Below are positions 36,091-48,764 of a stretch of DNA of 64,000 bases, in pieces. The position numbers were made by a program, and so were the translations under genes. A model generated the notes under the pieces. That model saw only the letters and a program-made list of their open reading frames with translations, did not search any database and was not told where the DNA came from. This DNA comes from Doris montereyensis (Eukaryota > Mollusca > Gastropoda > Nudibranchia > Dorididae): positions 102,001 through 166,000 of the forward strand of contig JAXRKP010000820.1 of the NCBI GenBank assembly GCA_037039925.1. Reading direction: 5' to 3'. Position 1 is the first letter of the stretch; the number at the start of each line of letters is the position of its first letter.

Positions 36091-36650
36091 TCTATTCAGA
36101 GTCTATTCAAAGTCTATTCAGGGTTTATTCAGTCTATTCAGAGTCTATTCAGGGTTTATTCAGGGTCTATTCAGAGTCTATTCAGGGTCTATTCAGAGTC
36201 ATTCAGAGTCTATTCAGGGTCTATTCAGAGTCTATTCAGAGTCTATTCAGGGTTTATTCAGAGTCTATTCAGAGTCTATTCAGGGTTTATTCAGAGTCTA
36301 TTCAGAGTCTATTCAGGGTTTATTCAGAGTCTATTCAGAGTCTATTCAGAGTCTATTCAGGGTTTATTCAGAGTCTATTTTATTCAGAGTCTATTCAGGG
36401 TTTATTCAGAGTCTATTCAGGGTTTATTCAGAGTCTATTCAGGGTTTATTCAGAGTCTATTCAGGGTCTATTCAGAGTCTATTCAGGGTTTATTTCTATT
36501 CAGGGTTTATTCAGAGTTTATTCAGAGTCTATTCAGAGTCTATTCAGAGTCTATTCAGGGTTTATTCAGAGTCTATTCAGGGTTTATTCAGAGTCTATTC
36601 TAGTCTATTCAGGGTTTATTCAGAGTCTATTCAGAGTCTATTCAGAGTCG
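36091..36650. repeat. 11-bp minisatellite
   Basis: About 50 units of attcagagtct and attcagggttt, with an occasional attcagggtct and a few broken units. The open plus-strand frames through it are artefacts. Confidence 0.97.
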
Positions 36651-36869
36651 TGGAAAGTAAAGATGACATGGAAAGCAATGGCAAACAACCACATCGTGCT
36701 GTATGCCTTGAAAACCAGGACTCGACTCCTGTTTACTCTACGTTCAACTCTGAGTATGGGAGTTACATTTTTTATGCTTACAAGTATTAAACGGTACAAT
36801 AAATAACATGTCAAGTCAGAAAACATAAGTCTACCTTAATTCTAACACACATTTTCTCATTGGAATTTA
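36651..36869. other. Unrecognised sequence
   Basis: No gene seen. Confidence 0.4.
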
Positions 36870-36985
36870 CCCTGTGCACCATATACGGTGATTTCATGGT
36901 GCATTAAGAGGAAGCTGCCAAATGAAAGAAAAGACATGTAACACAAGAGTGTAAGGAAAACAGCCAGACCTGTTCACTGTTAGAA
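36870..36985 (+). repeat. Dispersed repeat family D, copy
   Basis: ccctgtgcaccatatacggt, gatttcatggtgcattaaga, aagaaaagacatgtaacac and gagtgtaaggaaaacagcc. Confidence 0.6.
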
Positions 36986-37638
36986 GTGTTTGGCAACCAC
37001 CCGTTTCTAACAAAGAAAGTTAAGCATAAAACTGAACTCTTCAGCAGAAACCTGAAAACGACTTTTCTGTTCTCTACCTCATAAATGCACGACTAACGAT
37101 CTTTCTGTTCTCTACTCTACCTCATAAATGCATGGGTAGAGTTCATTACACTATTGAACAACATACAATTGTGATGTCACCAATCTCTATTTCCTTCTCT
37201 TAATGGATTTTATTTTTAACCAAATTTGAACCTCTGTATAAGCGTTGGAATAAGTCAAATTTACACTACATGAAAAGCAGGTGTGGCTGGGGGGAGGATC
37301 GATTTATAAATTAAACCCTTCAATAATTTAAAGAGCAAATGATTACCGTACATATGACAATATGTCGAGATAAGAAACATGCACAGAACAGGGCAATGAT
37401 AACCCAGCTCTGCACATGTACACCAATGAGGAGACTGGGTCAATCACTCCTGTTGTATGTTGACATTTCTTTATGTACATACAACCATACACACAACTGT
37501 ACATACAAGGCTGTTTGTTTCAAAACTCTGTACACATTATCATAAGATAAATATTTTTATCTGATTTTGATCCGAGAGCTCTTCCACGCTGACTTTCAAC
37601 TAGGTCACTAAATGTAAATAAAATAACATAATTTCTAC

Positions 37639-37669
<31 letters not shown>

Positions 37670-37689
37670 AAGTAAAGTTCCTTCAAGAC
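36986..37689. other. Unrecognised sequence with a TA tract
   Basis: (TA)n at 37639-37664. No gene seen. Confidence 0.4.
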
Positions 37690-37955
37690 CCATAGAGCCA
37701 GAGCTTATCCCAGGTTTCTGTAGCATGGAGTGGAACAGGTGACAATAATTACCTCCTAGACAGGTCTCTAGTCTGACACAAGTTGTTACTCCAAGCTAGT
37801 GCTTGTTGCACCCATTTGTGCCTGGGTCAAGTGAGGAAAATGTCTGTTAATTGTCTTTCCCACAAGAACAAAACATTGAACCTAGCTTTGCCAGGATTCG
37901 AATCAAGGACCTCACGATCCCAAGTCAGGCAGCCTAACCACTCTCCCACTGATGT
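37690..37955 (-). mobile_element. SINE-C family, most complete copy
   Basis: On the minus strand the tRNA-like head has A-box-like gagagtggttaggctgcctg (about 37944-37925) and B-box-like ttgattcgaatcctgg (about 37907-37892). The body then has the complement of tgcctgggtcaagtgaggaa, tctctagtctgacacaagtt and ggagtggaacaggtgacaat. This layout (tRNA-like head, body, no coding) is typical of SINEs known from many invertebrates. Fragments occur at 9399, 20021, 20505 and 34915. Confidence 0.75.
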
Positions 37956-38259
37956 CAGTAAAATATATGATATATACTATACTATATTATATTCCAATTA
38001 TTACCACTCTTTATATATGAATGAAATGACGAGCCCCATAAGAAGAATATTTGAGACCCCACAGAGACAAAGACACAGACTGTGACAGCAATGGAGAAAT
38101 AATGTTGAACCTACGGACAATGCATAATTTAGTGGCAACTAACACCTTCTTCCAACACAAGGTGAGCCAAATAAGACAAGGTAAACTTTGAACGACCTGA
38201 GTCATACATCACAAATTGACTTTCGTTTAATACCCAGAAAATTGCGACTGACAGTCATC
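37956..38259. other. Unrecognised sequence
   Basis: No gene seen. Confidence 0.4.
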
Positions 38260-38383
38260 TACCATTTGCAGTGATCCCAGGATGAATAAAACAGGAAACG
38301 GAGATACGAAAGGAAAGAAGTGAAAGAGTCAAAGGAAAGAAGTAGGACCTACCAGAAGGTCCCGTCAACCACCCACCAAAAGA
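38260..38383 (+). repeat. Dispersed repeat family D, copy
   Basis: accatttgcagtgatcccag, gatgaataaaacaggaaacg, ggaaagaagtaggacctacc, agaaggtcccgtcaaccacc. The 3' half is the best preserved in the window. Confidence 0.65.
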
Positions 38384-38989
38384 TCAGCAACATTAAAGTA
38401 ATCTACAGACCACAGTGACAAGATTGAGCAATTTGACAGCAGTAGAATACATATATATGACAGCAGTAGAATATATATATACGCAGATTACCAAAACCAA
38501 GAAATACATAAGATAACACGTCACAATAAGAGCTATATGAAACTTGTGTTAGATTTCTACGAAAGATTATACTACATTCTTGCACATATGGAGGATTTTA
38601 TAAACAAATATTGCGTGAAAAACAGAATGACAATGAATTTTATAACAAAGATAAGTGAAGATAACAACTCCTACGCAAAAAAAAATGCAACACCTGCGAA
38701 CTTGGCAAGATGAAAATGGATGTCCTGGTGAAACCAAGACTGCTTGGCCAGATTGGAATACCATTGGCAAAAATATAAAAAACAGGATTTATGTGAAAAT
38801 AGGAGAGGAGGGGTGGGGGTTTCAGGGGTCCCCCCCCCTGATTATATGAGAACCCAGTGACAAAACGGGGAGGGGGATGGGGAGGAGAACTTGTAAGTTT
38901 TAAGTAACGTTGGTAAAGTGCAACCTCTCATCTCTGGCTTGGCTGACAATGTTCCAAAAATACTTAAGATAGATTGATTCATCAATACT
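38384..38989. other. Unrecognised sequence
   Basis: No gene seen. Poly-C and G runs near 38829 and 38870. Confidence 0.4.
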
Positions 38990-41230
38990 CAAAGCACTTA
39001 TAATATCTGATCTATGTTAAATAAGATTTGGCTTATAATAAACTCAAACCAACTGTCTATTTTTTCAGTGGCATTTGCTTCCAGAATGCAAATATAAACA
39101 AACGGGACAGCAATTATTAAAGAGTGTGGAGAAACATTTAAATATTGAAATAGAGTACCATACAATGAAACATAGAATATCCTGATATTTCTGCCCCATC
39201 TTAAACCCTTAATAGTCCAGACATTGCATCTATTTTGAAAAATCAGGTTTACAAGAAACAAAACACTATCACTTTTTAGACGTCAGGACATAAATTAAAG
39301 AGGTTTACTTTGAAGCGGTGAGATAAAAAGTTGGGGCTTGGTTTTTGTGGGGGTAAAGAAAGAAAGAAAGTATTGGTTAGAGATCACCTTTGCTCTCTCC
39401 TTCGCTCTCTCTCACAAGGTGACATGGTGGGAAACAAAGGCAGCAGACTGCGCAACAAGAGATTGAGACATCGAGAATGAGACTTGGAAACCGACATTGT
39501 ATTGAAACTGAGACATAAAACAGTGAGACAGTAAGACATGAGCAAGCATAACATGGAAATGAAGTCTACCATTCTGCTTAGCAGATGTGAGTGAGAACTT
39601 TGTGCTGTTATATATATATATATATACATATTATTGGTAAGCATTAAACTCAGTTGCAAAATAACATAATGTGCATAGATGCTGTGTACTAAATGAATGA
39701 CTGTTTCCTAAAAAAAAAAAAAAATTTGAATACTTTAGTGGTATCACTTGACAAAATAATTCATTAAAATTTGTTTTTAAATGAACCTCATACTCCCCCC
39801 TCCCCCACCCAAAAATAAAGACAACACAAAAACCTTGTGCATTTTTGTATGTATGTTTCCCTTGCATGGCCCCTATGAACAATAATGGTGAAATGTGTAC
39901 TAAAGCAAATAGCATGTAATCATAATCGGACTCAAAGATACGATACGATTGTGACAGATCTCTTCCTTTTAGCCGACTAGATCTGACTACATGTAGGTGC
40001 ATACCTTAAATGTAAGTAGAGCCCAAGTACGAATATGAATTTGAGCGACATCATTATACGTCCACTAAACATTTACTGGAGACAGAAAAAAAACCTATAA
40101 CCATCTTTTACCCCTGAACAAATCATAAGATAAATACATTAATACTCAATAAAAGATTATAATATCTGATAGTACATTTAGATCTAGAGTGGTGTAATGT
40201 CAGTACAGCTATCTAAGCACCAAAAATAGAGTTCATGTAAAGAAAGGATCCTATTTGTGTCAATAAATGATCATAGATTAAAAGTAAGAATGACCATGAC
40301 CCATTTGTAAATATATACAATATTAACTAACTGCGTTTTGATCGGTTAATGTGATGGAATGTCCCAAATTTCCATTATAAATATTAACAACATGGCCACT
40401 TCAACATCAGTTTATAAGCTAGTTAGCTCTATATTTTTAACAATAGTTAATAGTACGACGACCCACTAGAAGACAAAATATGATCACACAGAATTCTTGT
40501 TAGTTATTGCATGGAGCAAACAGCATTAATTTTTTATTGAAATAAAGAGAATTTTTATCAGACACGTTATATGATGTTATCAAACAGAATTGACCTACCA
40601 TACTGATGATATATAGGTGTGTTGACGTTAGACTACTCTAGTAGAGTGGTGGAACGTCGACTACCTAAGGACCTGAAGTAAGAGTCCATCTTCTAAAGAA
40701 AGGAACCTATTTGTGTCAATAAATCATCCTATGAAATTGGAAGATATCTAACAAATAGTCCATCTTGTAATAAAATATATATGTCCCATTTGTATAAACT
40801 GAATTTTGATTGGTCGATGCCATGGAATGACCCAAATTTACCACCACTGTAACATCACCTTAGCTAAATTTAACAGAAAGCAACCACTAACTATAAGATA
40901 ATATATGATCACAACAGATCCTTGCTTGTAATTATTAAGTTGTATGGAACACACAACATAAAAAAAAAAAGAAAAGAGGGTTTGTATTGAGAGAAAGGCA
41001 ATTCTAATTGAATTAAAGAGAACTATTAACAGACACATCAAACAGAACTGACCAGATGTATTAATGTCATAGCCATGTTGACGTTACACCACTCTTCTTG
41101 TGACTCGTAGTAGAGCTATTAATACTATTTAGCTAATAAATTAAAGACCACCTGGTCAGATTTTTGGTTGTATTGACTTCTGGAATATAATGTAAACAAA
41201 CAGGAAGTCAATTCTAAAAGGATTGCCAAA
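38990..41230. repeat. AT-rich region with an old ~457-bp duplication
   Basis: The stretch from about 40238 and the stretch from about 40695 align: aaagaaaggatcctatttgt versus aaagaaaggaacctatttgt, gtcaataaatgatc versus gtcaataaatcatc, then aatgtcccaaattt versus aatgacccaaattt, atatgatcacac versus atatgatcacaac, and gttgacgtta in both. A third related piece (gcaaatataaacaaacggga near 39090 versus aatgtaaacaaacaggaagt near 41194) suggests older repetition. Divergence is much higher than in the minisatellites. No gene seen. Confidence 0.65.
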
Positions 41231-42054
41231 AGGTCAACTTGCGATTTATGGAAGCGCTTACTTACGCAACCCGGTTTTGCGATCCATCTAACAATATGCC
41301 AAACAGGAATCTTACTTTAAATAGAAAGCCACACACAGCAAATTCTAGATCTAGCCTAATAAATTTGGAACTAAAATTTAATTACTTCCTTCACTTTGAT
41401 TTCTGTCCTAGATCTAGATCTATTCAAACGTTTGCATTATAATATAGAATTCCACCCATAGTACTGATTTCGCCCCACCCCTCCCTCCTTCCGCACAAAC
41501 TCAACAAAGAGTCACAACCCCACCCTCAGCCAACCCTTCCCCGCCCCTTGAACTTACATTTCACTCCTTACATGCCGAGTAACTAAAGGGCAAAAGTGTT
41601 TGATTTGAGCGACCAATTGAAGTGATAGGAATAAATTGAGATACATGCTTAAAAAATAGAGAATAGCGTATCAAACAAACAGATAAATAGAAAAGAGGTC
41701 ACAACAAATAAGGCTTGTTTTCTTTACCTGAGTGACGAGATCTAATGCAAACAGACAAGATGGCGAAGAACGTATATTCAATTCAGATGGGCCCATCATG
41801 CATCGGGTATTTTTATCTTAACCAAAATCAAACGTGCAGGAAAAAGTAAGGGAAAGAAGACAACTAAAAAATTGAGCATTTTTAGCACCCTTGATCAGTT
41901 GTATCCCTTGGTTCGCATGAGAAGCAGTTGTATCTCAATGACAATCATGAGAATTCACATTTCGAGCAATCTAACGGTTTCTGATCCTCCTAGTTCGTTT
42001 GCTTTCTGTTCTGTGTTGTTGGGTTCTATTTTTTATTTGTTTTGGCTATGTTTA
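41231..42054. other. Unrecognised sequence
   Basis: No supported gene. Two agatctagatct-like motifs at about 41346 and 41410. Confidence 0.4.
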
Positions 42055-42160
42055 TGTGTGAGTGTGTGTGTGTGTGTGTGGTGTGTGTGTTGAGGGGGGG
42101 GGTGGGGGGAGGGGGGGGGGGGGTATTTAGTTTTGGGATGGCGGGGGGGGGGGTGGTTAT
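42055..42160. repeat. GT tract followed by long G runs
   Basis: (GT)n to 42091, then G runs of seven or more separated by T or A through 42155. Potential G-quadruplex on the plus strand. 42161-42394 is unrecognised. Confidence 0.9.
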
Positions 42161-42394
42161 TTATTTAGTTTTGGAGTTGTGAGTGTATTTTATTGTTTTT
42201 GCTTGTTTTATCTGCTTTATATTTAACTGGAGAGGGCTCGCCATGAATGTAAATGTTTGTTTATTGCTGTTGTATGTGATTTTGATTGTGATGCTTTATG
42301 GTTTGTTTGATTGGATTGCCTTTGTTTTGACTTTTTAAATCATTTTGCGCTTTTGATTGTACAATGCCATCGAGCACCTTAGAATGAATTATTA

Positions 42395-42464
42395 TTTATC
42401 ATTATTATTATTATTATCATTATAATAATAATTATTATTATTATACCGGTATTTTATAACAATG

Positions 42465-42532
<68 letters not shown>

Positions 42533-42549
42533 TATTATTATTATTATTG

Positions 42550-42648
<99 letters not shown>

Positions 42649-42810
42649 TATTATTATTATTATTATTATTATTATGATTATTATTATTATTATTATGATT
42701 ATTATTATTATGATTATTATTATTATTATTATTATTACTACTATTATGATTATTATTATTATTATTATTATCATTATTATTATTATAATTATTATTATGA
42801 TTATTATTTG
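42395..42810. repeat. (ATT)n/(ATA)n microsatellite
   Basis: Trinucleotide tract that switches from TAA-type (42468-42530) to TTA-type (42531-42810). The two halves are self-complementary, so the junction near 42530 can fold back. Confidence 0.95.
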
Positions 42811-42949
42811 CTTGTTTTTGTTTGTTTTTGTTCTTTGGGGGGTTGAGGAGGTTCTTTACAAAACTCGCAAGTTTTAGAAGTGCATTTCTCACCAGATAGC
42901 TCGATGCTATTGAATCGCACATCTCGGCATCGACAAAAAGATTCACACT

Positions 42950-43205
42950 GTTGCTCCTCTTCTATGTTCTATCTGTCCCATGGCGGAGGCCGTTGGGATG
43001 TTACCGATGACCTAATAACCAATCTGCTCCACTGGAACCGCCAGTCTCATCAGCTCACTTAGCTTCAGGCCCGTCCATTCAAGGATAGTGCCCTCCCATC
43101 TCTTTTTTTATCTGCCTCTTCTCCTACCTCCTCTGACGGTTCCTTGAAGCACGGTTTTTGGAAGCCCTCCTTCTCTCACCAAGTGTCCAAACCATTTCAT
43201 TATAT
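42950..43205 (-). pseudogene. LINE 3' end fragment (family 1)
   Basis: On the minus strand from about 43205 the frame reads KWFGHLVREGGLPKTVLQGT, then VRGGRRRGR, a stop where the family has Gln, KKRWEGTILEWTGLKL, and finally, after a frameshift, RLVIRSSVTSQRPPPWDR with a stop. This is the C-terminal end of a non-LTR retrotransposon ORF2, after the reverse transcriptase, where families show a WFGH...RGR.KKRW pattern. The reverse transcriptase itself is missing, as expected for a 5'-truncated insertion. Two lesions make it dead. Confidence 0.75.
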
Positions 43206-43834
43206 ACATGTAAATCTAGCACTAGATCTACATTAAAGCACCGAGTAGGTTTGTTTTATTTCCCTTCGATTTGTGTTTTGACATTCGCTCGTGCGTAGCG
43301 GAAAAATTCAAATACATTGTAGATTCTATACTAAATTCTACTCGCTGCCAATTATCAAGTCTTGTCCAATGTCTTGCCAGGCTGCTTGATTTATTAACTG
43401 GAATATAATTTGTTTGTCTGGTCATAGGGTGCTTGTACCTTCTGTACAGCGGCCATGATGCATTCGCTATCAATGTCTATGATGCCAATAATCGGGTGTC
43501 GAGTGTCCAGTTCATGCACATCCTCAAACTGAAAAGGGGCACTAACCGTCTGGACCTACACATTAAAGGAAGAAATATATCCCCAATCCCTTACCCTGAG
43601 GCCCCTACCCTACACCATGGTGGGGGCGGGTGGAGTGGGGGTGGGGAAGGGCGTTCAGGGTAAGGCATTGTGGATAGATTTCTTCATTCTCGCCTCTAAA
43701 TGTGGATCTCAGCCGATGCCGACATGGAGTACAAATTTGACTCACTTTCTTTTACGCCGTTAAACCGTCAAAGTAACCAAAACATACAAAATCTTAGATA
43801 AGCTTTTGAAAAAAAAAAAAAGTATAGGGTGATC
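43206..43834. other. Unrecognised sequence
   Basis: Frames of about 80 codons on both strands, none recognised. G-rich block at 43619-43660. Confidence 0.4.
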
Positions 43835-44190
43835 ATTTGGATGGGAAGCATGGCCCTAAACAAAAATATACCGGAGAGAATCCAAGCAACCGAGGTATGG
43901 GTCTTGAGAAGAAAGCTGCGCCGTGTCTCGTGGACAAAGAAAGAAACCAACGAAAACATTCTCATACAGGCAAACATATAGAACTCTCCTCAACAAAACA
44001 AAGAAAAGGCTTGCAACGTGTAATGAGGAGGAAACGTTGGAACACCTGGTTCCCACGGGGAAAATCGATGGGACAAGATCTAGAGGGCGACTAAGGGAAC
44101 ATATTCTAGATGGAATTGCAGGATGGCTGAGAACAAAGAAAGTAAACAAGATGACTGATAAGAGGTACCAGTTACTGCTACACACCAAAT
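43835..44190 (+). pseudogene. LINE 3' end fragment (family 2)
   Basis: The plus strand reads NKNIPERIQATEVWVLRRKL, RRVSWTKKETNENILIQANI, then a frame change, then TLEHLVPTGKIDGTRSRGR and LREHILDGIAGWL. This is the post-reverse-transcriptase C-terminus of a LINE ORF2 distinct from the other two in this region. The middle piece with the WFGH-type motif is shortened. Frameshift and small deletion make it a dead fragment. Confidence 0.7.
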
Positions 44191-44444
44191 AAATGAATAG
44201 GATGATTGATGTATTAGGGAGAGAAAAAAGATGGTAAAGAGAAAAATCGCACATGTGCGATGAGGCTGCTTCCCAGTACAAGTTCAAGGCCAGTCACGTT
44301 CAGTCCAGTCGTACTCTTTTTGAATGTAATGTGTTTAATTATGAGACATGTACATAGCTTTATTATGATCGATGCTTCCTTCTTGTTTTACTTCTTTGGG
44401 GTTGTTTTTCACATACATTATGATATAGATATAATATGTATTTG
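44191..44444. other. Spacer between two LINE fragments
   Basis: No recognised content. Confidence 0.4.
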
Positions 44445-45410
44445 TTGTAGATATAGGAGTAAGACAGGATTGTATCCTAAATCCTTTTTTTTTTTTATCA
44501 CATTTATGGATTCAGTCGCAAAGGCATCCTCAAAAATGAAGAAAATGGATGTAGGTATATGGAAGCTCAAACCAATAAATGTATCAATGTTTTCATTTGC
44601 CGATGATTTCGTTCTGTTTGGAAAATCAGAAAGTGACCTTCAGTCAAATATCAACATTATGAACAATGAACTAGATAAAAGAGGAATGAGAGTACATGCA
44701 AAGAAAACCAAAACAATGCTAGTAACAAGGGAAGCTAAAACACATAATCTTAAATTGAGCAGGGAGAATTTAGAACAAGTTCACATCTACAATTACCTAG
44801 GAGTAATGATTAACTCAGAGGGAAAACTAAATGAAGAAATCAGCCAGAGAATCCAAAAGGCATATGCAATACATAACCGTCTAGAAAAGGCATTTGTAGG
44901 TAAACAAGAATTGTCAACAAAAATAAAAAAGGCAGTATACAATACAGTTTATTGTCCTATTTTCCTCTATGGCAGCGAAACCTGAACCTTAGACAGTAGA
45001 GAATACAGTAGAGTACAAGCAGCTGAAATGAAATATCTAAGAAGAATGCTAGGGACAACTAAAAGAGACAAAAATCAGAAACACAACAATAATAGATCAA
45101 ACCAAAGCAGATAGCATAAAAACTAAGATAGAAATAAATCAATTGAGATGGTTTGGGTATGTTAACAGAATGAATGACAATAGAATAGCTAAATCAGTAT
45201 ACAGTGCTAAAGCCCAAGGTAAAAGACCAAAAGCAGACCTCGGAGAAAGTGGGAAGAAGATATAATAGATGCATTGAAGCATAGAAATTTAACATTTTTG
45301 GAAGGAAACAGAAAATGCCAGGACAGGGTATCTTGGAGAAAGATCATTTTGGGCATCTAAACCCATACACCGAAAGGTAGAATAAAAACTGATAAAGAAA
45401 GAAAGAAAAC
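44445..45410 (+). pseudogene. LINE reverse transcriptase fragment (family 3), 5' truncated
   Basis: Non-LTR retrotransposon ORF2 copies its own RNA at a nicked target. The fragment begins inside the reverse transcriptase at GVRQDCILNPF (consensus GVRQGC). It shifts frame at a T12 run (about 44488-44499), and continues with MFSFADDFVLFGKSESDL, where FADD is the catalytic motif. It then has HIYNYLGVMINSEGKLNEEI and PIFLYGSET. The next codon is TGA (44983-44985) where the family has Trp. Decay continues with frameshifts near 45070 and 45238, between which INQLRWFGYVNRMNDNRIA is readable, ending with RKWEEDIIDALKHR and a stop near 45360. The 3' tail is A/AAAG-rich to about 45410. The 40 bases at 45188-45227 also occur in the composite insertion at 7948-7987. 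Confidence 0.85.
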
Positions 45411-46689
45411 ATTGTTATCCCTATGCTAAACAGTGGAAAAACCCATAATTTTAATGTCCACATTTATTTTTACCACCAGCCGTCTGAGACCTACACCTTA
45501 ATCCTCAGAGAAAATGAAACGGCTCCTGGAACATGCGAAAAAGCCGCCATCAATGCTCATGGAGACCAATACACAAAAAATAAAATAAAAGAAGCCTCCT
45601 ATTTGATAAAATATATTTTTTTCGTTGTGTTACGTGTTATAATATTACACAGATTCTAGAGACACCATTGGAAATAATTCACTGCTATTTTCTTATATTT
45701 TTCTGCATTCAAATCATTTGTGATGTTCTGTAAATCGTCTATAAATCAGCATAAGTGTATTGCAGTAAAAGGCATGTTGTGCTGTAAACACGTTTCAGTC
45801 ATAAATCATCTTTTATTCGGAACGTGACATTCTCTCCCCTCAATTGTAGCATCTTTGCAAGTGTTATTTCCTTCCTTATTTCTTGACCGATCAATATAAA
45901 AATTGGTACACATAGAGTTCAACATAAAACAAAACATCAATTAGAGAGTTTTTGCTCCAAAACGGATAAAAAAATCAGAACAGGAGAAATCTGGTTGTCT
46001 TCAATATTTTTACAATTGTTTCAAGACGATAATAAATGAAATAATAAAAAAACGCTTAATCGGGTTTTATTTACAGTCTTGGGAAACTGTCTGCTGAAAT
46101 TAGTTTCCATCACATGTGATTTGACAGAGTACATAGATATTGAAGTTGAGGTATATTTGTATTGGAAATATGGCGGCCGTTACCATAGCAACGAAATGAC
46201 ATTTTACATTTCTCCCTACTAATTTGGATATACTGAATCTGGTCATGAGGATTAAAAGTTTGCATCTTTACAAATTCTCACAATGGCCTCTATGATCTGT
46301 TCCCTCTCTTAGAATAAGGGAGGTAACTTCAACTCTCTTGTTCCGATCTCTCGACACCATTAAGCTTATTACTTATACATTTTTGAAAACTGTTTTTAAT
46401 TTCTTTTTAAAGGATATTGTATCTTATAACGTAAATATGGTTTTTTTTAAATTTGCCAAAATAAATCTGAAAAAATAAATGATCAATTTCACTCCGTGGA
46501 ATTCGCCGTATGCTCCCCAGGGACTTGAGGAGGACTTTGAATGCAATGGCCTGCCGGGGATAAATGATGTACAGTCGGTGAGCCTGCACTTGTGCGGGGA
46601 TACATACTATATATCTATCTTTATCGTTATCTTTACGTGATGGAAAGGCCAGCACGTACGAGGGCTTGGCTATTGGGGCTAGTGGCCAT
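45411..46689. other. Unrecognised sequence
   Basis: AT-rich. A 126-codon minus-strand frame (46407-46787) overlaps the Penelope-like remnant and is probably its antisense. No other gene seen. Confidence 0.4.
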
Positions 46690-47010
46690 TTTGTCGCCCC
46701 AGCGATGCCAAGGATACATGCGCGTATGTTGAGAAAGTGGTCTCCACATCCTTCCTCAACTGTGGAGTTAATCAGTTCACTCCTCACTTGTACCAGCAGG
46801 AACGTCGTTTACACTATTTCTTGTAAACGATGTCGTATGAAATACATTGGGTGAACTGGTCTTCCTTAGCCGACCGGTTTACTTAACATCTTAAGGACAT
46901 AAGAAAAACTTGCTTCTTTAAACGTATTTCCTCCTACTTTGCCTCAGGTGACCACAGAGGTGTCTTAGACATCTATGTCACTGTTGTTCGCCAATGTAAT
47001 GACACCTAGC
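46690..47010 (+). pseudogene. Penelope-like element GIY-YIG endonuclease remnant
   Basis: Penelope-like elements encode a reverse transcriptase followed by a GIY-YIG nuclease that nicks the target. The plus strand shows pieces in three frames: CAYVEKVVSTSFLNC, then CTSRNVVYTISCKRCRMKYI G (the VYxISCKxCxxKYIG core with its conserved cysteines), and after a frameshift LADRF, a stop, HLKDIRKTCFFKRI, and HRGVLDIYVTVVRQCND. The order NVVY-YIG-LxxRFxxHLxDI is that of the family. The reverse transcriptase is not visible upstream. Frameshifts near 46785 and 46855 and an in-frame stop make it dead. Its proximity to any LTR-like unit is not visible here. Confidence 0.75.
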
Positions 47011-47106
47011 GCGAAATATTTCACGTGGAACAGCGCCTCGTTGGCCAATGTGGTACTTGCCATCCTCATGGCCTTAACAGCAAACTGCTATACCATTAGT
47101 CATAAT

Positions 47107-47324
<218 letters not shown>

Positions 47325-47529
47325 TTCTCTCTCTCATTTTCTCTCCTCTGTTCTATCCGACCGTCTCTATCTTCCTTCTTACCTCTTCTCTCGTTCAATT
47401 TATGTCTCCTTCTTAAGTCCTTTCTTCGTTCTTTCTCTTTATCCCCCCCCCCTCCCTCTTTTTCTCTCTTTCTTCCTCTTCTCCCTGTCCTCTCTCCATC
47501 TCTCGTATTACTATTTCTTTATCTCTTTT

Positions 47530-48050
<521 letters not shown>

Positions 48051-48764
48051 TATGAGGCTTGCTCTGTTAATGGAAATTGCACGATGGATCATTGCACTAT
48101 TGGCTTCCTTATCTTCAAAGCTATTGCTCGGATGTCACTCCTACCTACAATACTACACATGTACTAGAGTCTACAGCTTGATCGTTATTGACCTTATGAA
48201 GTAGCTAAAGTAAGAAATTCAACCAATGCTCTTTGTTTCTGGCGGATCTCCAATGGGGCAGCCATTTTGAAACAACGCGATTCTCTCAAAAATCATAATA
48301 AATGAAACTTTAACAATTCAGGTTCGAGAGTTCATGCACAAGTCCATTAAGCCAAATATGAGATCATGTTTGATGTGTAATTAATTATATTCATTAGGGA
48401 ACACATTTTTTTTCACTCGCTGAATTGCTTTGTCATCAAAAGTACATAACAACCATTATAAACATCGCTACGTTCTGTTTTGTACAAAACAATGACGCCA
48501 TTAAGACCATTATTTCAGTTCTGTAAGGTTAGCATACATAGAATACGTAAGTGTCATATTAGCGACAAAGCACCTAAAATCAGATCGATGCTCTAACAGG
48601 ACAAAATCATTTTTAATTGATGGTGTCCCTGGTTTATGTTTGAAAAAAATCCCCGGTGATATCAAATGCTCCACAAATACAGGTCCATTTGTAAAGTACA
48701 CAATAGAAATTAATTCATAGGAGGGAAAAATCTGAAAAGTTCTCACAAAAATCATAGACTCTTT
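48051..48764. other. Unrecognised sequence
   Basis: No supported gene; the 85-codon minus frame at 48510-48767 is not recognised. Confidence 0.4.

Noticed and set aside
36062..36806. 240-codon frames over the 11-bp array
   Set aside because: Two overlapping frames of equal length on the same strand arise from the repeat; no domain.
37880..37950. tRNA gene on the minus strand
   Set aside because: B-box-like sequence only within a SINE head; no cloverleaf seen.
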